In this document: positions 34,173 to 44,095 of the stretch, one piece after another | Layout: the number at the start of each line of letters is the position of its first letter | Numbering within the stretch: position 1 is the stretch's first letter | NCBI RefSeq assembly: GCF_002954405.1 | Contig: NZ_MQWC01000004.1 | Location: 322,318-386,317, forward strand | Direction: 5' to 3' | DNA from: Salinibacter sp. 10B | Lineage (GTDB): Bacteria; Bacteroidota; Rhodothermia; Rhodothermales; Salinibacteraceae | Length of the DNA stretch: 64,000 nucleotides | The notes under the pieces: model-generated | Databases searched by the model: none | Told to the model about the DNA's origin: nothing | The model's input: only the letters and a program-made list of their open reading frames with translations | Position numbers and translations under genes: made by a program

Positions 34173-36296
34173 TCATAATCCGTCGGTCAAGAGACGGTCA
34201 AAGGTGTCCGGACGCTCAACTTCGATGACCTGAGTGCCCTGCTCTTCCGCTTCCTGAAGCTTCGAACCCGGATTGGCCCCGACGAGGAGCAGGTCGGTAT
34301 TGCCGCTTACACTCGACGTCACATTCGCGCCTGCGCGCTCGAGCGCGTCGGAGGCCTCCGCCCGGCTTCGCTCCGGAAGAGAGCCGGTGATAACAACTGT
34401 CACTCCCGCCAGCGGAAGGTCCTGTGACTCCTCGGCGGGCGCCTCGTGAGATTGGCGCTGTACATTCACGCCCTCCGATTCAAGATCAGCAACCAGGTCT
34501 CGATTCTCCGGAACCGCAAACCAGTCGACGATGCTCTCAGCAATCGTCGGACCGATCCCATCGATCGCCCCCAACTCCTCCGCGGTGGTGTCGGCAAGCT
34601 CATGAATCGAAGACACGTGCTTCACTACCGTTTCTGCCACGGTTTTTCCGACGTGCTGAATGCCGAGAGCAAACAACAAACGACTCAGTGGTCGATCCTT
34701 CGAGGCCTCAATGGCCGTCAGCAAATTGTGGGCACTCTTTTCGGCGAACCCTTCAAGCGGAAGCAGATCCTCTTCTCGAAGCCGATAGATATCGGCCAGG
34801 GTCTCAATGAGACCGAGGTCTACGAGACGATAGGAAAGCTTCTCACCGAGACCCTCAATGTCCATCGCGTCCCGCTGGACGAAGTGCTCAACCAGGCGCT
34901 TAAACTGGGCGGGGCACTCACTATTCGGACAGAAGTGATCCGCCTCATCCGGCAGCCGAACGAGGGGCGTCCCACACGCCGGACACTCATCCGGAAAGGT
35001 CCAGGGCTCCTCTTCCCCCGTTCGTGCGTCTGGCACAGTTCGAACCACCTGCGGGATGACGTCTCCTGCCCGTTTTACCACCACGGTATCCCCAACACGG
35101 ATGTCACGGTCGACAATGTAATCTTCGTTGTGGAGCGTGGCCTGCGACACCGTCACTCCGCCGATCTCAACGGGCTCCAGTACAGCCTCAGGATTGACAG
35201 CACCGGTACGCCCCACGTTCACCTCGATGTCCGTGAGCGTAGTGGTCGCCTCACGAGCCGGAAACTTGTACGCCACCGCCCAGCGAGGCGCATCGGCGAT
35301 CGTTCCAAGCTCGTCGCGGTACTCGTGGCGATCGATTTTCACCACCACTCCATCCACCTCATAGTCCAACGAGTCGCGGCGTTCCACCCACCCTTCACAG
35401 AAGTCGAGAAGCGCCTCAAAGTCCTCAAATCGCTTCGTGTGCTCCTCCAATGGAATCCCGAGCCCATTCAGAAGCTGAAGCACATCGTCGTGCGTAGGAG
35501 GAGCTCCGCCACTCACAGGCCCAACGGCAAATGCAAAAAAGCTAAGAGGGCGCTGAGCAACGACCTGCGGGTCAAGTTGGCGAAGCGTTCCGGCCGCGGC
35601 GTTCCTCGGATTCGCAAAAGGCTGCTTTCCCTCGTCGACTAGCCGCTCGTTGAGAGCATCAAACTCACTCTTCCGCATAAAAACCTCCCCTCGTATTTCG
35701 ATCTCATCGGGGGGGGACTGCCCATTGCTGGCCCCTACCGGTATGCGGAGGGGGATGCGGTGAATGGTCCGGACGTTGTGCGTTACATTCTCGCCGACGG
35801 TTCCATTTCCCCGCGTGGCCGCGATTTCCAGCTGTCCATTCTTATAGGTGAGCGCCATCGCCACCCCATCGATCTTCAGTTCAGCGACAACTGCCGGCTC
35901 GACCGCCCCAAACGCATCCGCCAATCCGCGCTTACATCGGTCGTACCACTCGCGAAGTTCGGTCCGATCGAAAGCATTGGAAAGAGACAGGAGCGGCTCC
36001 GGGTGCTCGTGCTTTTCAAAATCATCAATGGGCTCTCCCCCCACCCGCTGCGTTGGCGAATCGGCCGTCTTTAGCTCCGGGAAGGCTTCTTCTAGCTCCT
36101 GTAGACGCCGATACAACTGATCGTACTCTGAATCGGCGATAACGGGGTCGTCCTCTACGTAATATCGGTGATCGTGCTGCCGGACAATCGAACGCAGACG
36201 ATCAACGAGGGAACGTGCTCCTTCAAGCGAAAGCGCATCGGGCTCCAATCCACTGAGGGCGACCTGGAGTTCACGGGTATCCTCGACCAGACTCAT
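34173..36296 (-). CDS. ligA: NAD+-dependent DNA ligase
   Basis: Seals nicks in replication and repair. From ATG 36296 (MSLVEDTREL) it has 707 residues. Order of domains: Ia (YYVEDDPVIADSEYDQLYR), adenylation domain with the nucleophile in AELKIDGVAMA (Lys141), OB fold, four-Cys zinc finger (CPACGTPL and CPNSECPAQ), HhH domain, and a C-terminal BRCT (LPLAGVTVVITGSLPERSR). A TTG two codons upstream is possible. It lies 12 bp after the RodZ-like gene. Confidence 0.97.
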   Translation of the reverse strand: MSLVEDTRELQVALSGLEPDALSLEGARSLVDRLRSIVRQHDHRYYVEDDPVIADSEYDQLYRRLQELEEAFPELKTADSPTQRVGGEPIDDFEKHEHPEPLLSLSNAFDRTELREWYDRCKRGLADAFGAVEPAVVAELKIDGVAMALTYKNGQLEIAATRGNGTVGENVTHNVRTIHRIPLRIPVGASNGQSPPDEIEIRGEVFMRKSEFDALNERLVDEGKQPFANPRNAAAGTLRQLDPQVVAQRPLSFFAFAVGPVSGGAPPTHDDVLQLLNGLGIPLEEHTKRFEDFEALLDFCEGWVERRDSLDYEVDGVVVKIDRHEYRDELGTIADAPRWAVAYKFPAREATTTLTDIEVNVGRTGAVNPEAVLEPVEIGGVTVSQATLHNEDYIVDRDIRVGDTVVVKRAGDVIPQVVRTVPDARTGEEEPWTFPDECPACGTPLVRLPDEADHFCPNSECPAQFKRLVEHFVQRDAMDIEGLGEKLSYRLVDLGLIETLADIYRLREEDLLPLEGFAEKSAHNLLTAIEASKDRPLSRLLFALGIQHVGKTVAETVVKHVSSIHELADTTAEELGAIDGIGPTIAESIVDWFAVPENRDLVADLESEGVNVQRQSHEAPAEESQDLPLAGVTVVITGSLPERSRAEASDALERAGANVTSSVSGNTDLLLVGANPGSKLQEAEEQGTQVIEVERPDTFDRLLTDGL

Positions 36297-36308
36297 GAAC
36301 AAAGGGCG

Positions 36309-37763
36309 TTATTCTGCAGGAGCGCCGACAGGAATCGTATCCGGTACAGCCGAAAGAGACGGAGGAGCGCCTCTGAGGGTGTCAGCAAACGCTTCCGCCT
36401 GTGATCGGGTGATTTCGATGCCTCCCGTCGTGTCGTTGGGCATCGGGTACGGATAGCCCTCCAGAAACAAATCGATGTCATCCAGTTCGTTCTGGAGGGT
36501 CACTTGACGTTCGAAGGGGAAAACATTGGCCTCTCCATCTTCAATCCAATAGGGGCGCCGCAGGTCGTCGTCTCGCTGGACTCGGAGATTGCTTACATTT
36601 GCGGTAGCTCGCACCGTGAGATGAAGCGTCTCTCCAAGTGTAAGATTGGCCGGAGGCGGACGCTCGGGCTGCGTCGCAGCTGTATCGGGAGCAGAAGCGG
36701 CCGCTTCGGTCGTGTCCTCGTTCGCTGGAGACGTCGACTCGGGCACCGGTTCCTCCGAAGAGAAAAACAGAAACGCAAGTCCGACCAGCACGACAGCAAC
36801 TATGGCGATCCCAGCCGCCGCCAGATACATCTCCCGTTCCTGATGCCCCGAGAACGGATTCCAGGACGCAGACCCTGAGGACCGCTGCTGTCTCGACGGA
36901 CGGACCTCTTGAGAACGAGCCCCCGTCGTTCCTTCCTCCTCTGACGAACTGCCTAGGGGTGTAGGTTCGCCTATAACTCCTCCCTCTCCCATGCCTGCCG
37001 AAGGGGCCTCGACATCCGGCTCGGCAGCCGAATCCTGCTGGGGAAACGACGGAGACGGCGCGTCCTCATCCGACCCCTCATCTTCAAGCCAGGATGGATT
37101 ATCACCGTCAGCATCCGACCGGCGCTCTTCATCTGTGTCAGTGCCGTCATCCACCGTGGAGGAAGACGACGGAGACGGAGAATGCTCAGGCTGCGATGGC
37201 TCTTGATCATTGTCGGGGTCCGGGTCCGCCTCCTCGACATCCACCTCCGCTTCGGATTCCTCTCCCTCCTCAGCAGACGCAGCCTCAGCGTCCGATGCCT
37301 CTGAGTCGTCATCCCCTACTGCTCGCGGGGGACCAACAATTCCGCCGCGCCCGTCAGGTCCACCGGCCGACGGTACATTCGAAAACTCCTCCGTCTCTTC
37401 GGACTCGTCCGGACTGGCTCCGGAGTCGGCTTCGCGCTGAGGGCCCTCGTCGGATGCTCGCGGACGGCGTATAAACTCCTCTGCGAGCCGGCCGTCGTAC
37501 GTTCCGTCCAAGGCGTCTTTCAAGCCGTCCAGTGCCTGCTGAACGGAAATGTCAACTGCTTCGGCATACGCCTTCACGAAGGACCGCAGATACACGCGGT
37601 TGTAGCTCTCGTGGTCGTAGAGGTGTCCCTTCTCGAACGACTCGATCAACGTACGAGCGATGCGCGTTTTGCTATGCACCTCGTCGATGGAGATGTCGCG
37701 CTCTTCACGGATTTGCCGTAGATCCTTAGAAAAGCGCTTCGCGGCGGTGGGCTCATCAACCAT
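36309..37763 (-). CDS. RodZ-like membrane protein with cytosolic HTH
   Basis: A 484-residue, likely cytoskeleton-associated protein. The N-terminal helix-turn-helix of the HTH_25 type (FSKDLRQIREERDISIDEVH, SKTRIARTLIESFEKG, YLRSFVKAYAEA) spans about 10-85. It is followed by a long acidic, Ser/Glu/Asp-rich linker (about 95-310), one helix (MYLAAAGIAIVAVVLVGLAF), and a periplasmic domain (LGETLHLTVRATANVSNLRV) like DUF4115. This matches RodZ, which links MreB to cell-wall synthesis, but the linker is unusually long. It probably shares a transcript with ligA. Confidence 0.78.
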   Translation of the reverse strand: MVDEPTAAKRFSKDLRQIREERDISIDEVHSKTRIARTLIESFEKGHLYDHESYNRVYLRSFVKAYAEAVDISVQQALDGLKDALDGTYDGRLAEEFIRRPRASDEGPQREADSGASPDESEETEEFSNVPSAGGPDGRGGIVGPPRAVGDDDSEASDAEAASAEEGEESEAEVDVEEADPDPDNDQEPSQPEHSPSPSSSSTVDDGTDTDEERRSDADGDNPSWLEDEGSDEDAPSPSFPQQDSAAEPDVEAPSAGMGEGGVIGEPTPLGSSSEEEGTTGARSQEVRPSRQQRSSGSASWNPFSGHQEREMYLAAAGIAIVAVVLVGLAFLFFSSEEPVPESTSPANEDTTEAAASAPDTAATQPERPPPANLTLGETLHLTVRATANVSNLRVQRDDDLRRPYWIEDGEANVFPFERQVTLQNELDDIDLFLEGYPYPMPNDTTGGIEITRSQAEAFADTLRGAPPSLSAVPDTIPVGAPAE

Positions 37764-37967
37764 ATCAGCTCCGGCTGGAAATGGAGCGAAGAACTCTCAA
37801 GTGGACAGTCCTCCCTCAGGACCAAGTATACACCGGCACGCTCCGCAAAGCAACCGGGGCGAACGCTTCAGTGCTTCCAGGAGCGAAGGGATGCTTCCCT
37901 ACTCCAAAGCGAAGGCCGCTCCGATCCAAACAGGACGGATGAAGCGGCCGAGACCAATAGAACCAAA

Positions 37968-38044
37968 TGGTCGGGACAGCCGGATTCGAACCGGCGACCT
38001 CCGCTCCCCCAGAGCGGTGCGCTACCGAACTGCGCCATGTCCCG
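37968..38044 (-). tRNA. tRNA-Pro, anticodon GGG
   Basis: The minus strand folds into a full cloverleaf: acceptor CGGGACA/TGTCCCG, D-arm GCGC/GCGC, anticodon stem CCGCT/AGCGG around a loop CTGGGGG (anticodon GGG), and a T-arm with GGTTCGAATCC. The discriminator is A and CCA is encoded. It is 77 nt long. Confidence 0.96.
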
Positions 38045-38249
38045 AAAGCACCCGTCTGTAATGAGGCAGATGACGGCAGGTTCTCCGTCTTCCCTCATTC
38101 AATCGGATCAGATCTATGACTTCTCGACGAATCCAATATCATTGGGACCTAGACACTACACAAATTATTCATCTCCACAGAAATAGTCTCGTATTCTTTT
38201 CGCAAGTTCTCTCTCGTCAACTCTACCTTCCGTAACTTCGGGATGACTT

Positions 38250-40229
38250 ATGCGCACCTCGGTGCTTCTTCTCTTGGCAACCTTCATGCCCACTGCCTTT
38301 TCTCCCGTTGCGGCCCAACCCACAGACTCGTCTCCCTTTACGCCAAGTGCCGTCTGGTCCTCCCCCACCCAGTCGAGTGACTCCTACCGCACCGGCAACG
38401 GACATCCGGGGCCCAATTACTGGCAAAACCACGTTGAATATAGTATTGAAGCCCGCCTCGACACCACTGCCCACAGGATCCGAGGGTCAGTCCAGTACAC
38501 CTATACGAATAACAGTCCCACACCACTTCAGTCCATCTGGTTGCTTACGGGCGGCTCCTCCCCATCTTCGTTGGTTGACTCCTCGAAGGTCTCGTCTTCC
38601 AGTGCGAGTGCGCCAATCCAAATCAGCGACGTATCCGTCGATGGAGCGCAGAACTCCGCAACCACAGTTTCTACGGACACTCGCACGCAGATACGTTTTC
38701 GCTCGCCCGTTGCCCCTCGCGGGGGAACGGTCACATTTACCCTTCAATACCACGTCCCCATCTCGCTAGAGGGAAAGCTTCCTACTCGGATGTACGCCCC
38801 AAGCGGGGTCCTGTACGAGATCGGCCACTGGTACCCTAGAGTGGCCGTCTACAGTGAGCAGCACGGCTGGGCCGAAGTGCCCGCTCGTCGTTCCCTCAAG
38901 GCACTGTCGGAGTACGGATCTTACGACTACTCTCTCACCGTACCGGCAAACTTGATCGTTGCCGGCTCAGGAACGCTCATGAACTCAGACTCCGTGCTCA
39001 CCTCCGATCAACGTCGGCGGTTAATGCGGGCTCGTGATAGCCACCGGAAGGTCGCGATCATCACCCCGGACCAGACAGGACATCCGGACACCCGCCCTCA
39101 GCAAAGTGGGCTCCTGACATGGTCCTACCAGATGAATGGGGTGCGGGACGTGGCGTGGGCCGCCTCGCCGGCCTTCATCTGGAATGCCACACGCATCAAT
39201 CGAAAGGAAAAGCGAGATGGACTCGCAATGTCGTTCTATCCCCGCTCTTCGATGGGAGGGCAGGCCTGGAACCGATCTACCTACCATATCCAGAAAGGAG
39301 TGGAGTTTCTTTCTGACCGTCTCATGACGTACCCCTGGAATACAATGGTAAACGTGGCCGGTCCGGTCAGCCTTCGGTCCTTTCCCGGACTCTCATTTTG
39401 CTCACGATCGGCGGCCGGGTATCGCTTATTTGCCTGTACAATCCAGAACCTGAGCCAAAACTGGTTCTCAGTCATGGCCAGCGCCAACGAAGAGCGGCAT
39501 CCCTGGATGAACAAGGGACTGCGGACTGCCCTGAGCGTACTTGCGCATCGCACTCTGTACGAAGGAGAGTTTTCCCCCAAGCAAGATGCCGCTTTTGCTC
39601 CGAAGGGAAACGCACCCGCAGAGGGACTACTTCCACTCATGACGGCGCCGGACGCGTCCTCCATTACAACTCCACCTGCCCTTCAGGATCAGCAGTGGCG
39701 TTCCACATTGACATCTTACAAGCCTGCGTACGGTCTACTTCTCCTCCGCGAGTACATCCTCTCCCCCAACCGCTTCGATTATGCCCTTCGCCAATACGTC
39801 CAGCGTTGGGCCTACCGTCAGCCCACGCCCGAGGACTTTTTTCATGCGATCAACGACGCCACCGGAACGGATTTGTCTTGGTTTTGGACGGGCTGGTTTC
39901 GGCACTCCTGGGCCGTTGACCAGGCGATAACGAACGTTTCATACGTGAACGACACCCCGAGCGACGGCGCCGTCGTCACGTTCGAACTGAAGCGAAAACT
40001 CCCCATGCCGGTCGAGGCCACGATTACCGAATCAGACGGCGACACCCACCATCTCCGCCTTCCTGTTGAGGTCTGGCAACAGGGGGCAACGTACACAGCC
40101 CGTCTCACGACGGATAGCCGTCTTCGAACAATCCAGCTGGACCCCAACGGTCAACTACCGGACGTCAATCCCCGCAACGACACGTGGTCGTCCCAGCACT
40201 CCCCCGACAGAGCAAATCGCACACCCTGA
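38250..40229 (+). CDS. Secreted M1 aminopeptidase-fold protein lacking zinc and catalytic residues
   Basis: A 659-residue exported protein with signal peptide MRTSVLLLLATFMPTAFSPV. The M1 N-terminal beta domain (EYSIEARLDTTAHRIRGSVQ, GHWYPRVAVYSEQHGW, DYSLTVPANLIVAGSG) and the region around the active site (LSQNWFSVMASANEERHPW) are recognisable. The HExxH motif is replaced by QNLSQ (399-403), the third zinc ligand by Lys422 (WMNKGL), and the exopeptidase GxMEN-type motif by LRSFPGL. It should bind no zinc and have no peptidase activity. The frame is intact over its full length, so it is a pseudoenzyme, not a pseudogene. Role unknown; a binding or scaffold role is inferred. Confidence 0.85.
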   Translation: MRTSVLLLLATFMPTAFSPVAAQPTDSSPFTPSAVWSSPTQSSDSYRTGNGHPGPNYWQNHVEYSIEARLDTTAHRIRGSVQYTYTNNSPTPLQSIWLLTGGSSPSSLVDSSKVSSSSASAPIQISDVSVDGAQNSATTVSTDTRTQIRFRSPVAPRGGTVTFTLQYHVPISLEGKLPTRMYAPSGVLYEIGHWYPRVAVYSEQHGWAEVPARRSLKALSEYGSYDYSLTVPANLIVAGSGTLMNSDSVLTSDQRRRLMRARDSHRKVAIITPDQTGHPDTRPQQSGLLTWSYQMNGVRDVAWAASPAFIWNATRINRKEKRDGLAMSFYPRSSMGGQAWNRSTYHIQKGVEFLSDRLMTYPWNTMVNVAGPVSLRSFPGLSFCSRSAAGYRLFACTIQNLSQNWFSVMASANEERHPWMNKGLRTALSVLAHRTLYEGEFSPKQDAAFAPKGNAPAEGLLPLMTAPDASSITTPPALQDQQWRSTLTSYKPAYGLLLLREYILSPNRFDYALRQYVQRWAYRQPTPEDFFHAINDATGTDLSWFWTGWFRHSWAVDQAITNVSYVNDTPSDGAVVTFELKRKLPMPVEATITESDGDTHHLRLPVEVWQQGATYTARLTTDSRLRTIQLDPNGQLPDVNPRNDTWSSQHSPDRANRTP

Positions 40230-40255
40230 TCGGTGTCTTTCATCTGGGGAACCGC

Positions 40256-41569
40256 TCAGTGAAATTCAGCCTGGTACGCCTGAAACCGACGTTCGAGTTG
40301 CAACCCCTCGCCTTCGTTTCCGCCATTCGACTCCACAAACTGCTCCAGTCTGTTGAGGCGCTTGCGAATGTTCTTTGTCGACAAGTAGTCTTCGTCGAAC
40401 AAGTCCGGGTCACTGCCTCGAAGGACCGCAATGTGTTCGACCGCCCGGACAATGCCCATGGCCGGATAGCCCGCCTCTGCTAAGAGAACCGCCGCAATAC
40501 GGTCGGCATCGGTCTCATATTTTAGAAGCCGATCGTTCACCACGCGCCGATAGCTTTTCCGCATCATAACGGCCAGATCCTCTTCGACCTCCTCATACTT
40601 CTGATCGTCCTCTCCCGTCGCGTCCTCCAACTCCGCAAACGCCGCTTCGGACTCCCGCTTCACTTCCCGTTCGCTCCGCTCCACCATTCCGTGGTGCCGA
40701 ACGATATGCGCAATTTCGTGCGCCAGAAGTCCAGCAAGCTGAGCCTCTGTCTCAAAGTGCGTAAAGAGCCCCTCGGTGATGAAAATCATTCCGCCCGGAC
40801 AGGCAAACGCATCAGGTCCCTCTCCTTCGATAACCACCACATCAAAGCTCCAATCGTGGTACGGCGTGTCCGCCGTGAGTTGCTCCGTAAGCAGCGTCAA
40901 ATACCGCTGCACACGCGGAGTCCGCACCAATCCCTTGCTCACAAGGCGCGTCCCAACGGCCATTCCGACCTGCCGCTCTTGGACGGAGGGATCATAAGGC
41001 GTAAGCTCAACACCAAGGTCTCCAAAGTCGAGGTCGGCCCGATCGGCACTGCGAAACGGACGGCGAAAATGCTCCCAGTCCGCTTCCGTGATGGTCGGGG
41101 TATTGTGAAGATAGGTCATAAGCTCCTCGACCGAACCGTCCTCCAGCCCTTCCGCGTGCATCTGAAATCCTCGAACGGCAGCCGCCACTCCCGTTTGCGT
41201 AGCCTCCGTGCTCGCCCACTCCTGTGCAATGTCCTCCGTCGTCACTGTGTCTTGCGACGCCCCCTGTCGCACACTCGCCTCCGAGATCCATCCGGTCCGG
41301 TCGTCTGGGAGGCGAACACGTATCCATCCCTCCTTCTCTTCCAACACCGCAAGCGGAGTGTCCTTCTTCACCACAACTACCACTTGGTGATAAGAGCCTG
41401 GTCCCTTTCGAACATAGTTGCTCTGCCGAACGGTCACGACTACGTCGTCGGACGCAAGGACCTCCGATAGCGAAACGGGACTTGCTGCTCCGAATGTCCC
41501 TCCCCCTACAAGAAGCACAAGCACCCAGACAGAAACGAGTCCCTTCCGAGCTCCAATGGAGACATGCAT
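40256..41569 (-). CDS. Exported M48-family metalloprotease with SH3 domain
   Basis: A 437-residue protein from ATG 41569. The order is signal peptide (GLVSVWVLVLLVGGGTF), bacterial SH3 domain (VRQSNYVRKGPGSYHQVV, EGWIRVRLPDDRTGWI) and a BepA/LoiP-like M48 protease with HEIAHIVRHH near residue 283 and the later ligand region ETDADRIAA. It is probably periplasmic and acts in envelope quality control or cell-wall binding through SH3. It converges with the M1-like gene 27 bp away. Confidence 0.9.
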   Translation of the reverse strand: MHVSIGARKGLVSVWVLVLLVGGGTFGAASPVSLSEVLASDDVVVTVRQSNYVRKGPGSYHQVVVVVKKDTPLAVLEEKEGWIRVRLPDDRTGWISEASVRQGASQDTVTTEDIAQEWASTEATQTGVAAAVRGFQMHAEGLEDGSVEELMTYLHNTPTITEADWEHFRRPFRSADRADLDFGDLGVELTPYDPSVQERQVGMAVGTRLVSKGLVRTPRVQRYLTLLTEQLTADTPYHDWSFDVVVIEGEGPDAFACPGGMIFITEGLFTHFETEAQLAGLLAHEIAHIVRHHGMVERSEREVKRESEAAFAELEDATGEDDQKYEEVEEDLAVMMRKSYRRVVNDRLLKYETDADRIAAVLLAEAGYPAMGIVRAVEHIAVLRGSDPDLFDEDYLSTKNIRKRLNRLEQFVESNGGNEGEGLQLERRFQAYQAEFH

Positions 41570-41633
41570 AATTAAATTCGTGTACATTCAAGATCTGACT
41601 GGATACTGCAGTCTCCTGAGGCGAGTAGCCGGC

Positions 41634-43823
41634 TTACTTCCCGACCTTCATTTCGTGAATCCCTCTCCAGCTTGACGGCAAGGTCTCTCCGGCTCGCTCC
41701 TCGACGCGTTGCTGATACACGGCGGCTGGTCCGTCGTCGGGATCGATCTCAAGAACATTCATGAAGGCCCGACGGGCGCGAGCCCAGCGCTGGCGCCGAT
41801 AAGCCGACAGGCCCTGCTCAAAGATCTCCCGGCATCGCTCCTGCGCCGGGCTAAGTGCTCCTTTGCGGGCCACCACCTCGAAGATGCGAATGGGGGTCTC
41901 TTTCCCCGTAACCCGAAGCAGATCAATTTCTCGGGCTTCGATGGCGGATTGGGCCTCGTCGTACGTACTTTGACTGATAAGAATACGAGTGCCGTATTGC
42001 TTGTTGGCCTGCTCCAGGCGCGCCGCTACGTTCACGGCGTCCCCAATCGCCGTGTAATCCACCCGTCGCTGGGTCCCGATATTGCCCACAACGATGCGAC
42101 CGGTATGAATCCCAATCCGGGATTGAAACGGCGGCCGATCGGGGTGCGCTTCCTGATCGTAAAACTCTTGGAGCACGGCTTCCATCTCGAGCGCCGCCAG
42201 GCACGCCTGGGCGGGATGATCGGGATCTTGCACAGGTGCCCCAAAGACGGCCATGATCGCATCCCCGATAAACTTATCCACCATGGCACGCCGATCCAGC
42301 ACCACATCGGTCGCCACGCCGAAGTACTCATTGAGCCGCTGTACGACCTCCTGAGGGGCTAACTGCTCGGCAACGGAGGTAAACCCCTTGATGTCTGAGA
42401 AAAAGACCGTGCCCCCTACCTCCGTGCCCCCCAAAGTCAAGGCATCCGGGTTCTGCACCACTTCGTCTACAACCTGGGGACTCACGTAGCGCTGAAACGT
42501 CGACCGCAATTCACGTCGACGTCGGCCTTCGGCGGCATAGCTCACCGCCGAACTGGCAGTGAAGCCTGCTACCAGTGCCCCTCCGGGAGCCACAACCGGA
42601 ATCCACCACCGAAGAAAGTAGAACGCCGCCGCCGCTCCCCCGACGTACAACAAACCGATGCCAACTATCGCGACGGCCGCCCGACCAATCCGATCAGGAC
42701 GAACTGCAACAATGCCTGCCCCCACGAAGGCAAAGAGAAAAATAAATACGTATGCCCATCCGCCGGTAAAATCCCGCAGGAAGTGGCCCTGGAAGGCATT
42801 GCTCAGAAAGGTGGCGAAAATCTCCATGCCCGGGTAGTCTCCCTCTCCCCCAACCGGGGTCGAATGATGATCATGAAGGCCAGCGGCGATGCCCCCGACA
42901 ATGATCGTTTTTCCCTCAAACCGCCCGGGAGGGACAATGGGCTCAGTCCCGATTTGCATCCGGGCAGCCGAGACGATAAGGGATTGAATGGAATAATACT
43001 GATCCTGAAACACCCCATCTACTCCTCCCGGCCCGTACCAGTAGAGCAAGAAGGCCCCAGTGGGCCCCACCGGAAAGTTCGATAGAACGGACGCAGCGTC
43101 CTCATCTTCGCGATTCGTAAGCAACGCCGAGACGCCCAGATTCGGAAGGAGAAGACTGTCTCGAACCTGGTATGCAAGCGGCACGCGACGCACGACTCCG
43201 TCACCATCTGCCTCCATGTTAACAGCGCCGAGGGCTGCAGCTCCGTCCTGAAACGACGGAATGGGCGCCAGAGCCCCTTGGCTGGACCGAAGGCGAAACT
43301 GCCTCTCCCTCCCTGCATCCATCAGGTGTCTCGGCTCAATGGGGTTTGTCGTCGTATCCGATTCGGTAAGCTGTACGGCCAACGTGACATTTCCCGCCGA
43401 ATCGAGCGCTCGTGCAAACCGCTGGTCCGACTGGCGCGCACTGACGTTGGCCCGCGGAAAATCCGGTTCGGGGAAGAGAATATCGAACACTACGGTTTGG
43501 GCTCCCCCCTTGCGAAAATACTCCAAAAGCATCCCGTAGTACTCCCGGGGCCAGGGCCATCCCACCTTCATTTGGCGCCGGGTCCGTGAGATACTGGCGT
43601 CATCAATGGCCGCGAGGACGATGGAGGTGTCCACCCCGGCAGGTCGATTGAGGTGACGAAACCGAGCATCCAGGGTGGTGCGCTCAAAGGATTGGAGTGC
43701 TCCTCCGGCGTGGAGGCCCGCCACGAAAAGAAACGCTCCAATCGCACAACCAATCGCGCGCACACCGCGGCCCCACTCCTCCCCGGTCATGTCTATGAGC
43801 TTCTTCCAGGCCGATCTGCTCAT
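41634..43823 (-). CDS. CHASE2-domain adenylate/guanylate cyclase
   Basis: A 729-residue membrane cyclase. An N-terminal helix precedes an extracytoplasmic CHASE2 domain (about 45-330; AIDDASISRTRR, WPWPREYYGMLLEYFRKGGA, VVFDILFPEPDF), then three helices (about 335-420) and a class III cyclase domain. The metal Asp residues are in FFSDIKGFTSVAEQL and DKFIGDAIMAVFGAPV, and VDYTAIGDAVNVAARLEQ is typical of adenylate cyclases. The C-terminal 60 residues (SAYRRQRWARARRAFMNVLE) form a TPR-like unit. It likely makes cAMP in response to an outside signal. Confidence 0.93.
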   Translation of the reverse strand: MSRSAWKKLIDMTGEEWGRGVRAIGCAIGAFLFVAGLHAGGALQSFERTTLDARFRHLNRPAGVDTSIVLAAIDDASISRTRRQMKVGWPWPREYYGMLLEYFRKGGAQTVVFDILFPEPDFPRANVSARQSDQRFARALDSAGNVTLAVQLTESDTTTNPIEPRHLMDAGRERQFRLRSSQGALAPIPSFQDGAAALGAVNMEADGDGVVRRVPLAYQVRDSLLLPNLGVSALLTNREDEDAASVLSNFPVGPTGAFLLYWYGPGGVDGVFQDQYYSIQSLIVSAARMQIGTEPIVPPGRFEGKTIIVGGIAAGLHDHHSTPVGGEGDYPGMEIFATFLSNAFQGHFLRDFTGGWAYVFIFLFAFVGAGIVAVRPDRIGRAAVAIVGIGLLYVGGAAAAFYFLRWWIPVVAPGGALVAGFTASSAVSYAAEGRRRRELRSTFQRYVSPQVVDEVVQNPDALTLGGTEVGGTVFFSDIKGFTSVAEQLAPQEVVQRLNEYFGVATDVVLDRRAMVDKFIGDAIMAVFGAPVQDPDHPAQACLAALEMEAVLQEFYDQEAHPDRPPFQSRIGIHTGRIVVGNIGTQRRVDYTAIGDAVNVAARLEQANKQYGTRILISQSTYDEAQSAIEAREIDLLRVTGKETPIRIFEVVARKGALSPAQERCREIFEQGLSAYRRQRWARARRAFMNVLEIDPDDGPAAVYQQRVEERAGETLPSSWRGIHEMKVGK

Positions 43824-44095
43824 GAATTGAGGAGTGAACTACACCTGATTGAACTCACAAATCCTTTCAACTCTGCGACGGGAACTGTCTCCCTGACGGC
43901 CAAGACGACTAGCAGTCTGGAAAATCAGCTACAGAGTGCGGGCACGGCAGGAAAAAGCGCGGGAAACGAACGCTCCGGAGCAAAGAAGGCGATTTCTGTA
44001 CGGGACGGTGCTCGGAAATGTAGCGTCTCCTTTACAAAAGAACGTTCAGCCAGCGGGCACGCCAATGAGAGCGAGAGTGGTCCCTACCAAACGAT

